A DNA stretch of 64,000 nucleotides from assembly GCA_903895695.1 (NCBI GenBank), contig CAITUY010000116.1:17899-81898 (forward strand). The letters are read 5' to 3'. The notes beneath the pieces are model-generated. The model saw only the letters and a program-made list of their open reading frames with translations. It searched no databases and was not told the origin of the DNA. The position numbers and the translations under genes are program-made. Shown piece after piece: positions 54,989 through 64,000 of this stretch. Positions within the stretch are counted from its first letter, which is position 1. Each line of letters opens with the position of its first letter. This stretch comes from an uncultured bacterium (lineage in GTDB: Bacteria; Verrucomicrobiota; Kiritimatiellia; CAIKKV01; CAITUY01).

Positions 54989-55678
54989 TCAATCCGCCGT
55001 GCCGACCAGCTGCACCGCGTCGATCTCGTTCCAGCCGGAAACGACGTTGGTGGCAAGCGTGACCTTGACACGCGCGACCTTGAACGCCGTCTTCGGAAAT
55101 CTGACGAGCAGGTAGTTCAGTTCTGTGGTCGGATCGGCGCCCGACCAGATGGCATGCGAAGTGCCTTGAGCGTCGATTAGCTCGACGCGGATGATGGCAC
55201 CCGAACCGCACGACTCGCGTACGCGCACTTCCGTGGCATACACGGGCTTGGCGTAGGTGAGATCGAGCCACTCGATGCCGCTGTCGGCGGTTGCAGGTGT
55301 CCAAGCTTTGTCGTTGTCGCTGTACGTCTCTACGTTGGGCGCGCCGGCTGCTTGATTGGGCGCGTACCCTTCGTTTTCCTTGGCGTCGTTATAGGATGAC
55401 GAGGCGGTGGCGGATACCGCCCACTGCCCGTTCGGGTCGTTCTTGATGGCGTCCTGCTTGAGCGCCCATTCCGCCGCGGCCAGCTTGGCGGTCGTGTCCG
55501 CGATGACGTTAGTCTCCGCGGTCGCCGTGCCGGTAGCCGCAGCGACTGTTGCCGCCTTCGCCGCGCCGGCCCCCGGTGTCGCGGATGTTGCGGCAGTTCC
55601 AGGCTTCTTGCCGCAGCCGGAGGCGGCAACGATACAGACAGAAGCGAGTACAATGGACAGCCTTGACGTGGGATTCAT
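54989..55678 (-). CDS. Lipoprotein with discoidin-like domain
   Basis: A 229-residue lipoprotein; signal MNPTSRLSIVLASVCIVA with lipobox ASGC. An Ala/Thr-rich linker (about 25-60) leads to a beta-rich domain (about 85-229) with GQWAVSATASSSYND, EWLDLTYAKPVYATEVRV and a closing WNEIDAVQLVG. This resembles a galactose-binding/F5-8-type fold. Start at 55678 gives the lipobox. It may bind a surface glycan. Confidence 0.6.
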   Translation of the reverse strand: MNPTSRLSIVLASVCIVAASGCGKKPGTAATSATPGAGAAKAATVAAATGTATAETNVIADTTAKLAAAEWALKQDAIKNDPNGQWAVSATASSSYNDAKENEGYAPNQAAGAPNVETYSDNDKAWTPATADSGIEWLDLTYAKPVYATEVRVRESCGSGAIIRVELIDAQGTSHAIWSGADPTTELNYLLVRFPKTAFKVARVKVTLATNVVSGWNEIDAVQLVGTAD

Positions 55679-55810
55679 GGGAGCCTTTCCTGATTTGTCG
55701 AACCATGGCGCCGGACGAGCACACCGCGTCATCTCCGGCCGAACCCGGACATGCGCGCGGCGGGCATAGAACACCGCCCACGGTTTCCCGTCAACGGGAA
55801 TCAGTCGGCT

Positions 55811-56428
55811 TCACTTCTTCGCGACGGCTTCGAGGGCGATGTCGAGCGTGACCTCGTCGCCGACGGCCTTGTCGACGGCCTTGTCGGACCCGACGCCGTA
55901 ATCGTGGCGGTTGATCGCGGTTTTGGCCTGAAGGCCGATCCGCTGGTTGCCCCACGGATCCTTGACCGGGCCGTTGACCGTGAGCGGCAACCTCAGGTTC
56001 TTGGATGTGCCGTGCATGGTGAACTTGCCGGCCAGTACCCAGCCGTCCCCTTCCTTCACGACCTTGGCGCCTTCGAACCGGATTTCCGGGAACTTGGCGG
56101 CATCAAAGAAATCCGCGCTTCGCAGATGCTCGTCCCGCTTTTCGACGGTCGTATCCACGCTGGCGACCTGGATCGTCGCTTCCGCGGTGAGCGACGCCGT
56201 GCCGCTCTTGTCCATGACGATCTGCGCCGTGTAGTTCGTGAATCGGCCGCTGACTGTGCTGATGGCCAGGTGGGTGATTGAGAACCCGATGCGTGAATGA
56301 ACCGGGTCCACGGTATACTCATCGGCGCGGCCGGGGGCCGCGAGCGCCATGCCCAGCAATGCCAACACGGCCAGGGTTCGTGGCGCCCGGTGTCTCGTTG
56401 CGGTTGTCTTGTCTGCCCTGATGTTCAT
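55811..56428 (-). CDS. YceI family periplasmic lipid-binding protein
   Basis: A 205-residue protein with a signal peptide (cleavage near GRA/DEYTVD). The mature part is a lipocalin-like YceI barrel: YTVDPVHSRIGFSITHLAIS, VEKRDEHLRSADFFDAAKFPEI (parts) and FTMHGTSKNLRLPLTV. YceI proteins bind isoprenoid lipids such as polyprenyl chains. It overlaps by ATGA with the polyprenyl synthase gene, so the two are coupled, a very fitting pair. Confidence 0.85.
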   Translation of the reverse strand: MNIRADKTTATRHRAPRTLAVLALLGMALAAPGRADEYTVDPVHSRIGFSITHLAISTVSGRFTNYTAQIVMDKSGTASLTAEATIQVASVDTTVEKRDEHLRSADFFDAAKFPEIRFEGAKVVKEGDGWVLAGKFTMHGTSKNLRLPLTVNGPVKDPWGNQRIGLQAKTAINRHDYGVGSDKAVDKAVGDEVTLDIALEAVAKK

Positions 56429-57570
56429 ACGGCCTCCTTCATTCTTGTTTCGACATATCGAGTTGAGTTCGGCGCAAGCCTTACCGCCGTGGGCACGGAG
56501 TGCCGGCGCTCCGTGACGTCCTCTCGTACCTGCAGAAGCTCTGTCGTGTGGCGCCACAATGCATCGCGGGAACCGACGGTCATGGCCAGAGAGTCGAGCA
56601 GTCCGCGGCTCTCTCGCAGGATCCGGTCGACCTCGTTCTTCGCGTATTGCACGCCCCCGGCGCGAAGAATGATGCTGTGCGCGGCGGCCAGATCCCGGTG
56701 GGAGGTCTTTCCGCCGCCAATGATCCTGGCCAGTCCCTCCCGGTCCTTTCGGGATCCGTGATGAAGAGCGTACCAGACCGGCAGAGTGAGCTTGCCCTCG
56801 CGTAGATCGTCCAGAGCCGAGTCCCCATTCTCGGCGAAGGTGCTGCCGGTGAGATCCTCGATGTCATCCTTGATCTGGAAAGCCAGCCCCACCGAAAGGG
56901 CGTAGCCCCGCAGGGCCTTCACGTCGGCATCGCCGGCCCCCGCCAGGATCGCGCCGGTCACCATGGGACAGGCGAAACTGTAGTAGGCCGTTTTCCACTG
57001 ACTGCTTTGCGAAATGCCCTCGGTCGTGGCCTCCACCGGAGGCGCCAGCGTATCGAACAGTTCCTTGAGTTCGCCGCAGGCGGTATAGATTGCCGTGAGT
57101 GTCAGGTACTCGAGCGCCTGCTGCTTTCGTTCTGCTGCCGCTTCGACCGACAGGAACATGTTGATGCCCACGGCATACAGCATGTCGCCGACAATCATGG
57201 CGACGTCTTCGCCGGAAAATCGCGCAGACCCGTTGTGGCGGAGCTCGTCATCGAAGAGAGCATGCATGGACGGCGCGCCGCGGCGTACTCGGGATCCGTC
57301 GACGATGTCGTCGTGCACCAGGATGAACGCATGGAGAAGTTCCAGGGAAATCGCGGCCTTATAGAGATTCGGCACTTCGGCGGGCGCATAGCCACCGTAA
57401 CAGGTGAGGAAAAGCTTGGGCCGAAGCCGTTTTCCTCGCCGCAGGACAAAGGTCAAGATTGCCTCGCGGTGGCGTGACGGGATCGCCGACAAGGGCGGCT
57501 TGGCAAACTGCCGGGCAAGACTCGTGAGCTCCTGTTCGATTCTCTCTGACGTGTCCGGCAGCGCAACCAT
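56425..57570 (-). CDS. Polyprenyl (trans-isoprenyl) diphosphate synthase
   Basis: A 381-residue chain-elongating enzyme. First Asp-rich motif LVHDDIVDGS (DDxxD) with FARM neighbours LHAFI, second motif QIKDDIEDLTG; GKRLRPKLFL for substrate binding is near the N-terminus. ATG 57570 is preferred to 57627 because of a strong AGGGAGG site upstream. Product chain length (geranylgeranyl or longer) cannot be told. It is coupled to YceI, which may carry the product. Confidence 0.82.
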   Translation of the reverse strand: MVALPDTSERIEQELTSLARQFAKPPLSAIPSRHREAILTFVLRRGKRLRPKLFLTCYGGYAPAEVPNLYKAAISLELLHAFILVHDDIVDGSRVRRGAPSMHALFDDELRHNGSARFSGEDVAMIVGDMLYAVGINMFLSVEAAAERKQQALEYLTLTAIYTACGELKELFDTLAPPVEATTEGISQSSQWKTAYYSFACPMVTGAILAGAGDADVKALRGYALSVGLAFQIKDDIEDLTGSTFAENGDSALDDLREGKLTLPVWYALHHGSRKDREGLARIIGGGKTSHRDLAAAHSIILRAGGVQYAKNEVDRILRESRGLLDSLAMTVGSRDALWRHTTELLQVREDVTERRHSVPTAVRLAPNSTRYVETRMKEAV

Positions 57571-57682
57571 AGGGTCTGGCCTCCCTGTATGCAGACGAGT
57601 AGACGCTTCCGGCGGGTCCGTTGACATCAGGTAAACCCGCAGATTGGAGTGCGAATCTCCTTAGCGGTGAAGCGGCTCCACG

Positions 57683-59146
57683 TCATGGCAGGCAGGCCTG
57701 GATCGCGGTGATGAGTGGGGCGGGGTACACACCCAGAATGATTAGGGCCAGGGTCAGGGTGAGCAGCGCCGCACTGCCTAGCGGTAGTGACAGGCTGGCA
57801 ACCGCTCCTGCGGCGGCCTCGGACGGCGGTCGGTACAAAACCGCAATCAGTCGCAGATAGTAGAACAGGCCGATGGCGCTATTGACCGCCAGCATGACGA
57901 CCAGGAGCCACAAGTCCGAGTTCACGCCCGCGGCGAGGACGTAGAATTTGCCGATGAACCCGACGGTGAGGGGAATGCCCGCCAGTGAAAGCAGCATGGC
58001 CGTGAACACGCCAGCCAGCCAGGGACGCCGCCAGGCCAGCCCGCGGTAATCCTCGACCCCGTCGGCGTCCCGCGATCGCGTGGAGAGGACGGAGACGACG
58101 CCGAACGCCCCCAAAATCGTAACGATATAGGCTGTCAGGTAGCCGGTGACGGCGGTCGGTGCCCAAGGCCCCGAGGCGAGCAACGCGACCAGCAGATAGC
58201 CCATATGAGCGATGGAAGAATAGGCCAGGAGGCGCTTGACGTTAGTCTGCAGCAGAGCCAGCCAGTTGCCCGCGAACATGGAGGCGACCGCCACCAGAGC
58301 AACGACCGTGGCGAGCGCACCGTGCCGCGGAGGCTGAAGCATGCTGAAGAACCGCAGGAGCAGGGCAAATACAGCGCCCTTGGACACCGTGGCCACAAAC
58401 GCAGTGACCGGGGCCGGCGCTCCCTGGTAGACATCCGGTGCCCAGCCGTGAAACGGCACCAGCGAAAGTTTGAAGCCGATCCCCACGACCATCAGCCCGA
58501 TGCCGGCCAGCGGCAGTAGCCCTTCGCCATCACCTCTTGCGAAGCCTCGGGCCAGGCCGCTGAAGTCCAGGGATCCCAGCGCCGCGTAGACCAGTGCCAT
58601 GCCGAAGAGGAGAAACGCAGACGCGGCACCTCCCAGAATCAGGTATTTGACGCCTGCCTCAATGCCCAAGCGTCCTTCACGCCGGTAGGCCACCAGTGCA
58701 TAGAGCGAGACGCTGAGCAGTTCCAGACCGAGAAAGAACGATGCGAAATGGACGCTCGCCACCAAAACCGCGGATCCCACCACGGCCAGAAGCATAAGGA
58801 CATAGTACTCCTCGCGGCGGGGCCCGGATGTCTGGCCAACTCCCTCCGTCGGGAGGCAGGTCGTGGCCAGATAGTCATGTGAGAACAGCACCACTGTGAA
58901 GGCTGCGGCGAGGATTAGTCCCATGTAGAACAGCGCGAAGTGGTCGATCGCGAGCAGTGTCGTCACCGGTCGCGGCGCATGCGGCCACGCGATGGACAGC
59001 GAGGCGAAGGCAGCCGCCAGCCCCGCGAGCGTGAGCGCGACCGCGAGCCGATGACTACGAAAGACGGCCGCCGCCAGGAGCACGGCAACTGCCGCGCCGG
59101 CGAGGATCAACAGCGGTGATAAGGCGGCCAGATCGTCAGGGCGCAT
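57683..59146 (-). CDS. nuoN: NADH-quinone oxidoreductase subunit N
   Basis: A 487-residue membrane antiporter-like subunit of complex I, with about 14 helices and GRLGIEAGVKYLILGGAASAF (part), the Lys-bearing loop KLSLVPFHGWAPDVYQGAP and NVKRLLAYSSIAHMGYLLV. The last gene of the nuo operon on this strand; its start overlaps the nuoM 3' end by 11 bases. Confidence 0.9.
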   Translation of the reverse strand: MRPDDLAALSPLLILAGAAVAVLLAAAVFRSHRLAVALTLAGLAAAFASLSIAWPHAPRPVTTLLAIDHFALFYMGLILAAAFTVVLFSHDYLATTCLPTEGVGQTSGPRREEYYVLMLLAVVGSAVLVASVHFASFFLGLELLSVSLYALVAYRREGRLGIEAGVKYLILGGAASAFLLFGMALVYAALGSLDFSGLARGFARGDGEGLLPLAGIGLMVVGIGFKLSLVPFHGWAPDVYQGAPAPVTAFVATVSKGAVFALLLRFFSMLQPPRHGALATVVALVAVASMFAGNWLALLQTNVKRLLAYSSIAHMGYLLVALLASGPWAPTAVTGYLTAYIVTILGAFGVVSVLSTRSRDADGVEDYRGLAWRRPWLAGVFTAMLLSLAGIPLTVGFIGKFYVLAAGVNSDLWLLVVMLAVNSAIGLFYYLRLIAVLYRPPSEAAAGAVASLSLPLGSAALLTLTLALIILGVYPAPLITAIQACLP

Positions 59147-60614
59147 GAGACACCTCGACTGCGATCGCGTGCTGCGCCCGGTCCAGCCCGGGTGCGGCCA
59201 GGTCCAGTACACGCTGAGGGAACAATCCCAGGTACAAGAGGGCAGCGGTCGTGGCGAGCAGGACGGCTAGTTCGCGGCCCGTCAGGTCGGCGAGCTTCCG
59301 GGCCTCGCGGGCGGGGCCGTGAAACGTCCGGGCGATCATCCACAATGCGTATACCGTGGCGAGGACAAAGCCCAGGGTCGCGACTGTCGTGAGGGTGGCG
59401 TTGACCCGAAATGCGCCCAGCAGAACCAGGAACTCACCAACGAAGTTGCCGAGACCGGGCAGGCCCAATGACGCAAGGGCCAGCATCGTCGCCATCGCGG
59501 CCAGGCGCGGGACTACGGCTTGAAGCCCGCCCAGGCGGCGCATATCGCGGGTATGCAGGCGCTCGTCGAGGGCGCCCACCAGCATGAAGAGCGCGCCGGT
59601 GCTGAGGCCGTGGCAGATCATCTGCATCACTGCGCCCTGCAAGGCCAGGGTGTTCCAGGCGAAGATGCCGAGCAGGACAAAGCCGAGGTGGCTTACGCTG
59701 GTGTAGGCTACCAGTCGTTTCAGGTCCGTCTGCGCGAATGCCAGCATGGCGCCATAGAGAATGCCGATCGTGCCCAGGACCATGGCAGCCGGTGCGACCT
59801 GGGCGGCGGCGCCCGGGAACAACGGCAGGGCAAATCGGATCAGGCCGTAGGCACCGGTCTTCAGCAGCAAGCCGGCAAGGATCACGCTCCCGCCTGTGGG
59901 CGCTTCGGTATGCGCGTCGGGGAGCCACGTGTGAAACGGGACGGCGGGGAGCTTGACGAAGAAGGCGGCCGCGAAGCCGAGCAGCAGCCACAGGGCGGTG
60001 CCGGGCGCCAGGACCGTACCCAGCAGGCGCGGGTAGTCGAACGTATACTCGCCGGTGCTGCGCCCGTGTGCGACATATAGGCCGAGGATCGCCAGCAGCA
60101 TCAGCAGTCCGCCCAACTGGGTGAAGATGAAGAACTTGATCGCCGCACGCTGGCGGTTTTCGTGACCCCAAAGGGCGATCAGGAAGAACATCGGGATCAG
60201 CATCAACTCCCAGAAGAAGTAAAACAGAAACAGGTCCATGGCGAGGAAGACGCCGGAGATCCCGGCCAGGGCCAGCAAGAGGTTCAGGTAGTAGAATCCG
60301 GGCCGTTCGCTGATCGCGTTCCAGGATGCCGCGACAGCCATGAGGCCGAGGATCGCCGTCAGCAGCAGCAGCAAGAGGCTCAGTCCATCCAGGGCAAGAT
60401 GGAACCGGATGCCAAGCGCGGGCACCCACGGCACGTCCAACTCGGCGAGCCAGGCCGTGCCCGACGAGGGCGACAGGAATTTCAGGGCCAGGCCGGCAGC
60501 CGCGATGCAGGCGGCCAAGGCGACCCAGCGCGGCCCGGTTGCAAACCTCCGGCCGACGACGGCAGCCAGCAATCCACTAACAACGAAAAGTAGAATTAAA
60601 TACGCCAGCGTCAT
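59136..60614 (-). CDS. nuoM: NADH-quinone oxidoreductase subunit M
   Basis: A 492-residue proton-pumping membrane subunit. FFWELMLIPMFFLI, LPAVPFHTWLPDAHTEAPTGGSV (in parts) and DLKRLVAYTSVSHLGFV are the NuoM signature. ATG 60614 overlaps the nuoL stop (ATGA). Confidence 0.92.
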   Translation of the reverse strand: MTLAYLILLFVVSGLLAAVVGRRFATGPRWVALAACIAAAGLALKFLSPSSGTAWLAELDVPWVPALGIRFHLALDGLSLLLLLLTAILGLMAVAASWNAISERPGFYYLNLLLALAGISGVFLAMDLFLFYFFWELMLIPMFFLIALWGHENRQRAAIKFFIFTQLGGLLMLLAILGLYVAHGRSTGEYTFDYPRLLGTVLAPGTALWLLLGFAAAFFVKLPAVPFHTWLPDAHTEAPTGGSVILAGLLLKTGAYGLIRFALPLFPGAAAQVAPAAMVLGTIGILYGAMLAFAQTDLKRLVAYTSVSHLGFVLLGIFAWNTLALQGAVMQMICHGLSTGALFMLVGALDERLHTRDMRRLGGLQAVVPRLAAMATMLALASLGLPGLGNFVGEFLVLLGAFRVNATLTTVATLGFVLATVYALWMIARTFHGPAREARKLADLTGRELAVLLATTAALLYLGLFPQRVLDLAAPGLDRAQHAIAVEVSHAP

Positions 60615-62515
60615 TGGAACACCAGGATCAGTAGAATCAGTATCGCTCCCACGGTCATGCCGGTTGCGACCCCGCGTACGCGGCCGGTTTGCGTGAGGCT
60701 CAGGAGCAGATGGAACCACCGATTCGCCCGCGCGAGAGCCTGGTAGACGAGGTCCACGCCGTCGTTCCGGTTGAACCTCGCCAGGGACACAAAGGGCCGC
60801 ACCAGGCAGGCGGCATAGATCTCATCGAAGCCCCAACCCGACGACCACAGGCGGTGGAGGAGGACCCCAACGGGACTCCGCACCAGGCCTGGCAGGCAGG
60901 CGCGGCGCCGCGCGTACAACAGTCCAGCCGCGGCCAGGCCGAGGAAGGTCGCCGCCTCCGACACCGCGCCCAGAATACGTTCTGTGCCGACAGGTCCGGC
61001 CTGGACCTCCGTCCCGAACGTGCTGCTGAGGAACCCGCCGAGCCAACCGTGCCCGCCCAGGGCCTCGGGCCAGTGCAGCAAGCCCCCGCACAGGCAGGCC
61101 AGGGCCAGAACGACGAGCGGGAGCGCCATGACGGGGTCGGTTTCGCCGTCCGGCGTGCCGTGCGCCTCGCCGAAGAACGCCAGGAACACCATTCGAAAGG
61201 TGTAGAGCGAGGTTATAAAGACGCCCGCCAGGCCCGCGGCGAAAAGCCACGGCGCGCCGGCTCCGGAATTCCAGACTGCGCTCAGGATCGCTTCTTTTGA
61301 AAACCCGGCGGTGGCGGGGGGCATCGAGGCGAGGCCAAGGGCGCCGACCAGGAATGTCCAGAAGACGACAGGCATGGCCCTGCGTAGGCCGCCCATTTTG
61401 AGCAGATCATGTTCCTCGCGCAGACGGGCTATGACGACGCCGGCAGCGAGGAAGAGGAGCGATTTGAAGAAGGCGTGTGTCACCAGGTGGAAGATTGCGG
61501 CCGACCAGGCGCCGACGCCCAGGGCCAGGAACATGTAGCCGACCTGGCTTATGGTCGAGTAGGCCAGGACACGCTTGATGTCACGCTGAACCAGCGCGCT
61601 GCAGCCGGCTGTGAGAAGCGTGAGCGCGCCGATGACGGCCACCAGCGACTGTACGGGGGGTGCGAGCTCGAAGAGGACGTGCGTGCGGGCGATCAGGTAC
61701 ACGCCGGCCGTGACCATCGTGGCGGCGTGGATCAAGGCGCTGACCGGGGTGGGGCCGGCCATGGCATCGGGAAGCCACGTCTGGAGCGGGAGCTGTGCCG
61801 ACTTCCCAACCGCTCCGCCCAGCAGCAGCGCGGCGGCGGCAACAGCGATCGCCGATCCCGGCGTCCACTGTTCGGCGGCTTCGCGCAGCAGGTTTTGAAT
61901 GTGCAGGGTGTGCAGGTTCGCGAAGAGCACGAAGAGTCCCACGGCCAGTGCGGCGTCGCCGACGCGCGTGACGATGAACGCCTTCATGGCGGCCTGCCCG
62001 TTGGCTGGGTCCTTATACCAGAAACCGATCAGGAGGTAGCTGCAGAGCCCGACGCCCTCCCAGCCGAGGTAAAGCAGAAGGAGGTTGTCCGCCAGCACCA
62101 GGATCAGCATCGACGCCACGAACAGATTCATGCAGGCAAAGAAACGGCGGTAGCCATCGCCAGGGGGCGTGCCTTGACGCGCCATGAAGGCGGCTGAGTA
62201 GAAGTGGATCAGCAATCCCACGACGGTGACGACGAGGACCATGACCAGCGAGAGCGCGTCGAGGTAGAGGGCGATCTGTGGGGCAAAGCCCGCAACGGTC
62301 AGCCAACTCCACAGAACCTGCGAAACCGCGTGGCCCGCGGGCGGAGAGGCGATGAATTGCCACGCCACCAGGGCCGCGATCACGGCGGACGTACCGACCG
62401 AGCCGACGCCGATCGCCGCCACGGCCCGGCGCGGCAGCCGCCGGCCTGCAGCCAGCACTAGTGCGCCTGCCAGCGGCAGAGCCGGAATCAGCCATAGCCC
62501 TTCGAAAGCCGTCAT
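60611..62515 (-). CDS. nuoL: NADH-quinone oxidoreductase subunit L
   Basis: A 634-residue proton-pumping subunit. Diagnostic parts: LPLQTWLPDAMAGPTPVSAL, DIKRVLAYSTISQVGYM, and the long C-terminal helix region typical of NuoL. It starts five bases after nuoK. Operon order J-K-L-M-N is standard. Confidence 0.93.
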   Translation of the reverse strand: MTAFEGLWLIPALPLAGALVLAAGRRLPRRAVAAIGVGSVGTSAVIAALVAWQFIASPPAGHAVSQVLWSWLTVAGFAPQIALYLDALSLVMVLVVTVVGLLIHFYSAAFMARQGTPPGDGYRRFFACMNLFVASMLILVLADNLLLLYLGWEGVGLCSYLLIGFWYKDPANGQAAMKAFIVTRVGDAALAVGLFVLFANLHTLHIQNLLREAAEQWTPGSAIAVAAAALLLGGAVGKSAQLPLQTWLPDAMAGPTPVSALIHAATMVTAGVYLIARTHVLFELAPPVQSLVAVIGALTLLTAGCSALVQRDIKRVLAYSTISQVGYMFLALGVGAWSAAIFHLVTHAFFKSLLFLAAGVVIARLREEHDLLKMGGLRRAMPVVFWTFLVGALGLASMPPATAGFSKEAILSAVWNSGAGAPWLFAAGLAGVFITSLYTFRMVFLAFFGEAHGTPDGETDPVMALPLVVLALACLCGGLLHWPEALGGHGWLGGFLSSTFGTEVQAGPVGTERILGAVSEAATFLGLAAAGLLYARRRACLPGLVRSPVGVLLHRLWSSGWGFDEIYAACLVRPFVSLARFNRNDGVDLVYQALARANRWFHLLLSLTQTGRVRGVATGMTVGAILILLILVFQ

Positions 62516-62520
62516 GGGCG

Positions 62521-62829
62521 TTATCCTTGCATGGCGCTGGCGGCGTCCACGTCCAGCGTCTTGAACCTGTGATAGAGGCGCATTACCAGCGCCAGTCCCA
62601 CCGACACCTCGGCCGCGGCCAGGGTCAGGATCAGGATAAACATGACCTGGCCGTCCGGCTGACCCCAGCGCGAGCCGGCGGCGACGAACGCAATACCCGC
62701 CGCGTTGAGCATGATTTCAATGGAGAGCAGGACGAACACAACGTTCCGCCGCGCCAGCAGCCCGGCTAAACCCAGGGCGAAAAGGATCGTCGCGAGGATC
62801 AATCCGTGTTCCAGTGGGATAGTGCTCAT
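62521..62829 (-). CDS. nuoK: NADH-quinone oxidoreductase subunit K
   Basis: A 102-residue three-helix subunit. [20 protein letters not shown], the conserved Glu in [12 protein letters not shown] and the second Glu in [13 protein letters not shown] are typical. The start at 62829 is the standard one; longer reading frames overlap nuoJ. Confidence 0.92.
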   Translation of the reverse strand: MSTIPLEHGLILATILFALGLAGLLARRNVVFVLLSIEIMLNAAGIAFVAAGSRWGQPDGQVMFILILTLAAAEVSVGLALVMRLYHRFKTLDVDAASAMQG

Positions 62830-62836
62830 ATGATTC

Positions 62837-63340
62837 CTAGCCTTGCTCTTCCAGCGTGCGCCGCCCCAGATGGTAGGCGCCCACCAGGCCGGCGAGCAGC
62901 AGCAATGAGGATAGTTCCACGGCGAGAACATAGGGTCCGAACAAGGCGACGCCGATCTTGCTGGCATCCATGACAGCGCTGCCGCCGACCGAACCGGACG
63001 ACGCCGCAAAGACCGGGATCAATTCGAGCAGCAGGATCAGGGCGAGAAGGGACGGACCGATCCAGGCCGAAGGCGTCAATAGGCGGCGTTCCAGTTCGGC
63101 GGCAGGCGGTCCCAAGTTAAGCAACATGACGACGAACACGAACAACACCATGATGGCACCGGCATAGATGATCACTTCCAGGGCGGCCACAAACGGTGCG
63201 CCAAGCCCGAACAGGACCACCGCCGCGGCCAGCAGCGACACAATCAGGTAAAGCAGGGCGTGGACGGCATTCAGCCGCGATATAGCCATCAGGGTGGCGA
63301 CAACGGCGACGGCGGAGGAGACATAGAAGACCGTGTTCAT
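62837..63340 (-). CDS. nuoJ: NADH-quinone oxidoreductase subunit J
   Basis: A 167-residue membrane subunit with five helices. [27 protein letters not shown] (given in parts) is the NuoJ signature. It follows nuoI after eight bases. Confidence 0.9.
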   Translation of the reverse strand: MNTVFYVSSAVAVVATLMAISRLNAVHALLYLIVSLLAAAVVLFGLGAPFVAALEVIIYAGAIMVLFVFVVMLLNLGPPAAELERRLLTPSAWIGPSLLALILLLELIPVFAASSGSVGGSAVMDASKIGVALFGPYVLAVELSSLLLLAGLVGAYHLGRRTLEEQG

Positions 63341-63348
63341 CGAATGAC

Positions 63349-63870
63349 CTATGGCATCAGGCTTTTCACGTCCACGGGCGGCCGCTCGCTTTGCGCCTCG
63401 CCCTTGTCTTTGCCGCCAATCTTGACTCCTGCCACCCGGTAGAAGTTGTAGCCGTGATGTTTGCCCTGGCCGCTGATCGTGAGGTCGGCCTTCTCGTACA
63501 CCAGCCCGAGCCGCTGGTATTCGCTCATTTCATAGTCCGGCGTGAGTTGGATGGCGCATGTGGGGCAGGCCTCTTCGCAGAATCCGCAGAAGATGCAGCG
63601 CGAAAAGTTGATGCGGAAGAATTCCGGGTAGCGGCGGCCGTTTTCGTCCTCGGCCGCTTGCAGTGCGATGCAGCCGACCGGGCACGCCACGGCGCACAGG
63701 TAGCAGGCCACGCACCGTTCCCCGCCATCGGGATCGCGCGATAGAATGATGCGTCCACGGGCCCTGGGCGGCAGGGGCCGTTTCTTATCGGGATATTGAA
63801 TGGTCGCGCGCCGGCGGAACGCGTGCAGGAAGACGTTCCAGAGTGTGCTGAGTATGCTTAGGCGTCGCGC
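63349..63870 (-). pseudogene. nuoI: NADH-quinone oxidoreductase subunit I, 5' end without a start (IS-disrupted)
   Basis: The frame encodes a NuoI protein: [19 protein letters not shown], then two [4Fe-4S] motifs [12 protein letters not shown] and [12 protein letters not shown]. Residues read up to about 63870 ([17 protein letters not shown]) fit the NuoI N-terminus. Between there and the GTG at 63711, which falls within the first cluster motif, there is no ATG, GTG or TTG; upstream the frame stays open until a TGA near 63957. The sequence beyond about 63875 belongs to a transposase region. So the real start has been cut off. Alternatively an unusual start codon is used. Confidence 0.7.
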
Positions 63871-63875
63871 AATAA

Positions 63876-64000
63876 TAACTTGAGCAAGTGGAGTGGATGT
63901 GTTGAACTGGGTGCATGACAGATGCAGCCTTGGTTGAGCAAGTGAGGCGGAAGTTCACGGCGCTGAATGCTTTCATGGACGAGCGGATGCGGCGACAGTG
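63876..64000 (+). mobile_element. Insertion sequence end, ISAzo13-like, truncated by the window
   Basis: The region after the nuoI N-terminal codons (about 63876 onward) leads to a transposase start at 63915. An 11-base direct repeat TTGAGCAAGTG occurs at 63880-63890 and again within the transposase start at about 63934-63944. The exact left end and the target duplication cannot be seen. Confidence 0.5.
63915..64000 (+). CDS. ISAzo13-like transposase, N-terminal fragment
   Basis: Only 28 codons are in the window: [20 protein letters not shown] followed by MDERMRRQ. The pattern RKFxALxxxxDERxRRxW is the start of ISAzo13-family transposases. The rest lies beyond the window edge. Confidence 0.55.
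   Translation, partial: MTDAALVEQVRRKFTALNAFMDERMRRQ

Noticed and set aside
63711..63713. GTG 63711 as the true nuoI start
   Set aside because: It falls inside the first Fe-S motif; conserved NuoI residues lie upstream in the same frame.
63785..63976. Minus-strand frame of 63 residues over the IS/nuoI junction
   Set aside because: It is in a different frame from nuoI and antisense to the transposase start; composition is not protein-like.

Overview
This 64 kb window comes from a GC-rich Gram-negative bacterium. It encodes outer-membrane machinery (OmpA-type porin, two LpxL/HtrB acyltransferases, an MsbA-like exporter, lipoproteins), a GatCAB amidotransferase, PPi-type phosphofructokinase, class II aldolase, sialate esterase/heparinase-type carbohydrate enzymes, and small proteins of a kind common in the PVC group. 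My best guess is Verrucomicrobiota/Kiritimatiellota or a relative. This is inference; no rRNA is present. I found no rRNA, tRNA or CRISPR.

Layout. 0-6.3 kb: carbohydrate/secreted proteins (heparinase-like, SASA esterase, seven-repeat propeller) and fba with a strong terminator. 6.3-11.3 kb: an ABC exporter with an N-terminal zinc-ribbon extension, a DUF1854 protein, a DUF362 ferredoxin-like protein and an LpxL-like acyltransferase, all co-directional. 11.3-20 kb: esterase, HTH regulator, S1/P1-nuclease/PLC-like secreted enzyme, aldo/keto-reductase-like barrel, mnmA, a PfkB-HAD fusion and uup. 20-22.1 kb: accessory island (AF2212-type antitoxin, broken PIN toxin, GIY-YIG protein, DUF4160/DUF2442 pair). 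22.3-25.5 kb: gatCAB. 25.6-30.2 kb: three type IV pilus/type II secretion ATPases, followed by trxB. 31-41.9 kb: secreted propeller protein with a lytic transglycosylase, YjbQ, a Phd/PIN toxin-antitoxin pair, queA, pfp, a 3D-domain lipoprotein, a large unknown protein, infA and an RluA-type synthase.

42-55 kb is the most unusual part. A rightward set (two ArnE/ArnF-like four-helix membrane proteins and a DegT-type aminotransferase) converges on a tightly coupled six-gene leftward operon: MtnX-like phosphatase, class III aminotransferase, alpha/beta hydrolase with a Cys in the nucleophile position, membrane protein, GNAT/FemAB-like acyltransferase and an arginase-fold protein. It is bordered by an MsbA-like exporter, an OmpA/TSP3 protein and an LpxL acyltransferase. 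Together this looks like an uncharacterised biosynthesis or envelope-modification locus.

55-64 kb: a lipoprotein, YceI, a polyprenyl synthase and the distal complex I genes nuoI-J-K-L-M-N on the minus strand. The nuoI 5' end has no standard start codon and runs into the beginning of an ISAzo13-like transposase at the window edge, so the nuo operon appears to be interrupted there.

A recurring non-coding signal is a 7-nt-period repeat built on GTTCNNN/NNNGAAC. It occurs at three intergenic loci, including two five-unit arrays facing each other at 17973-18105.
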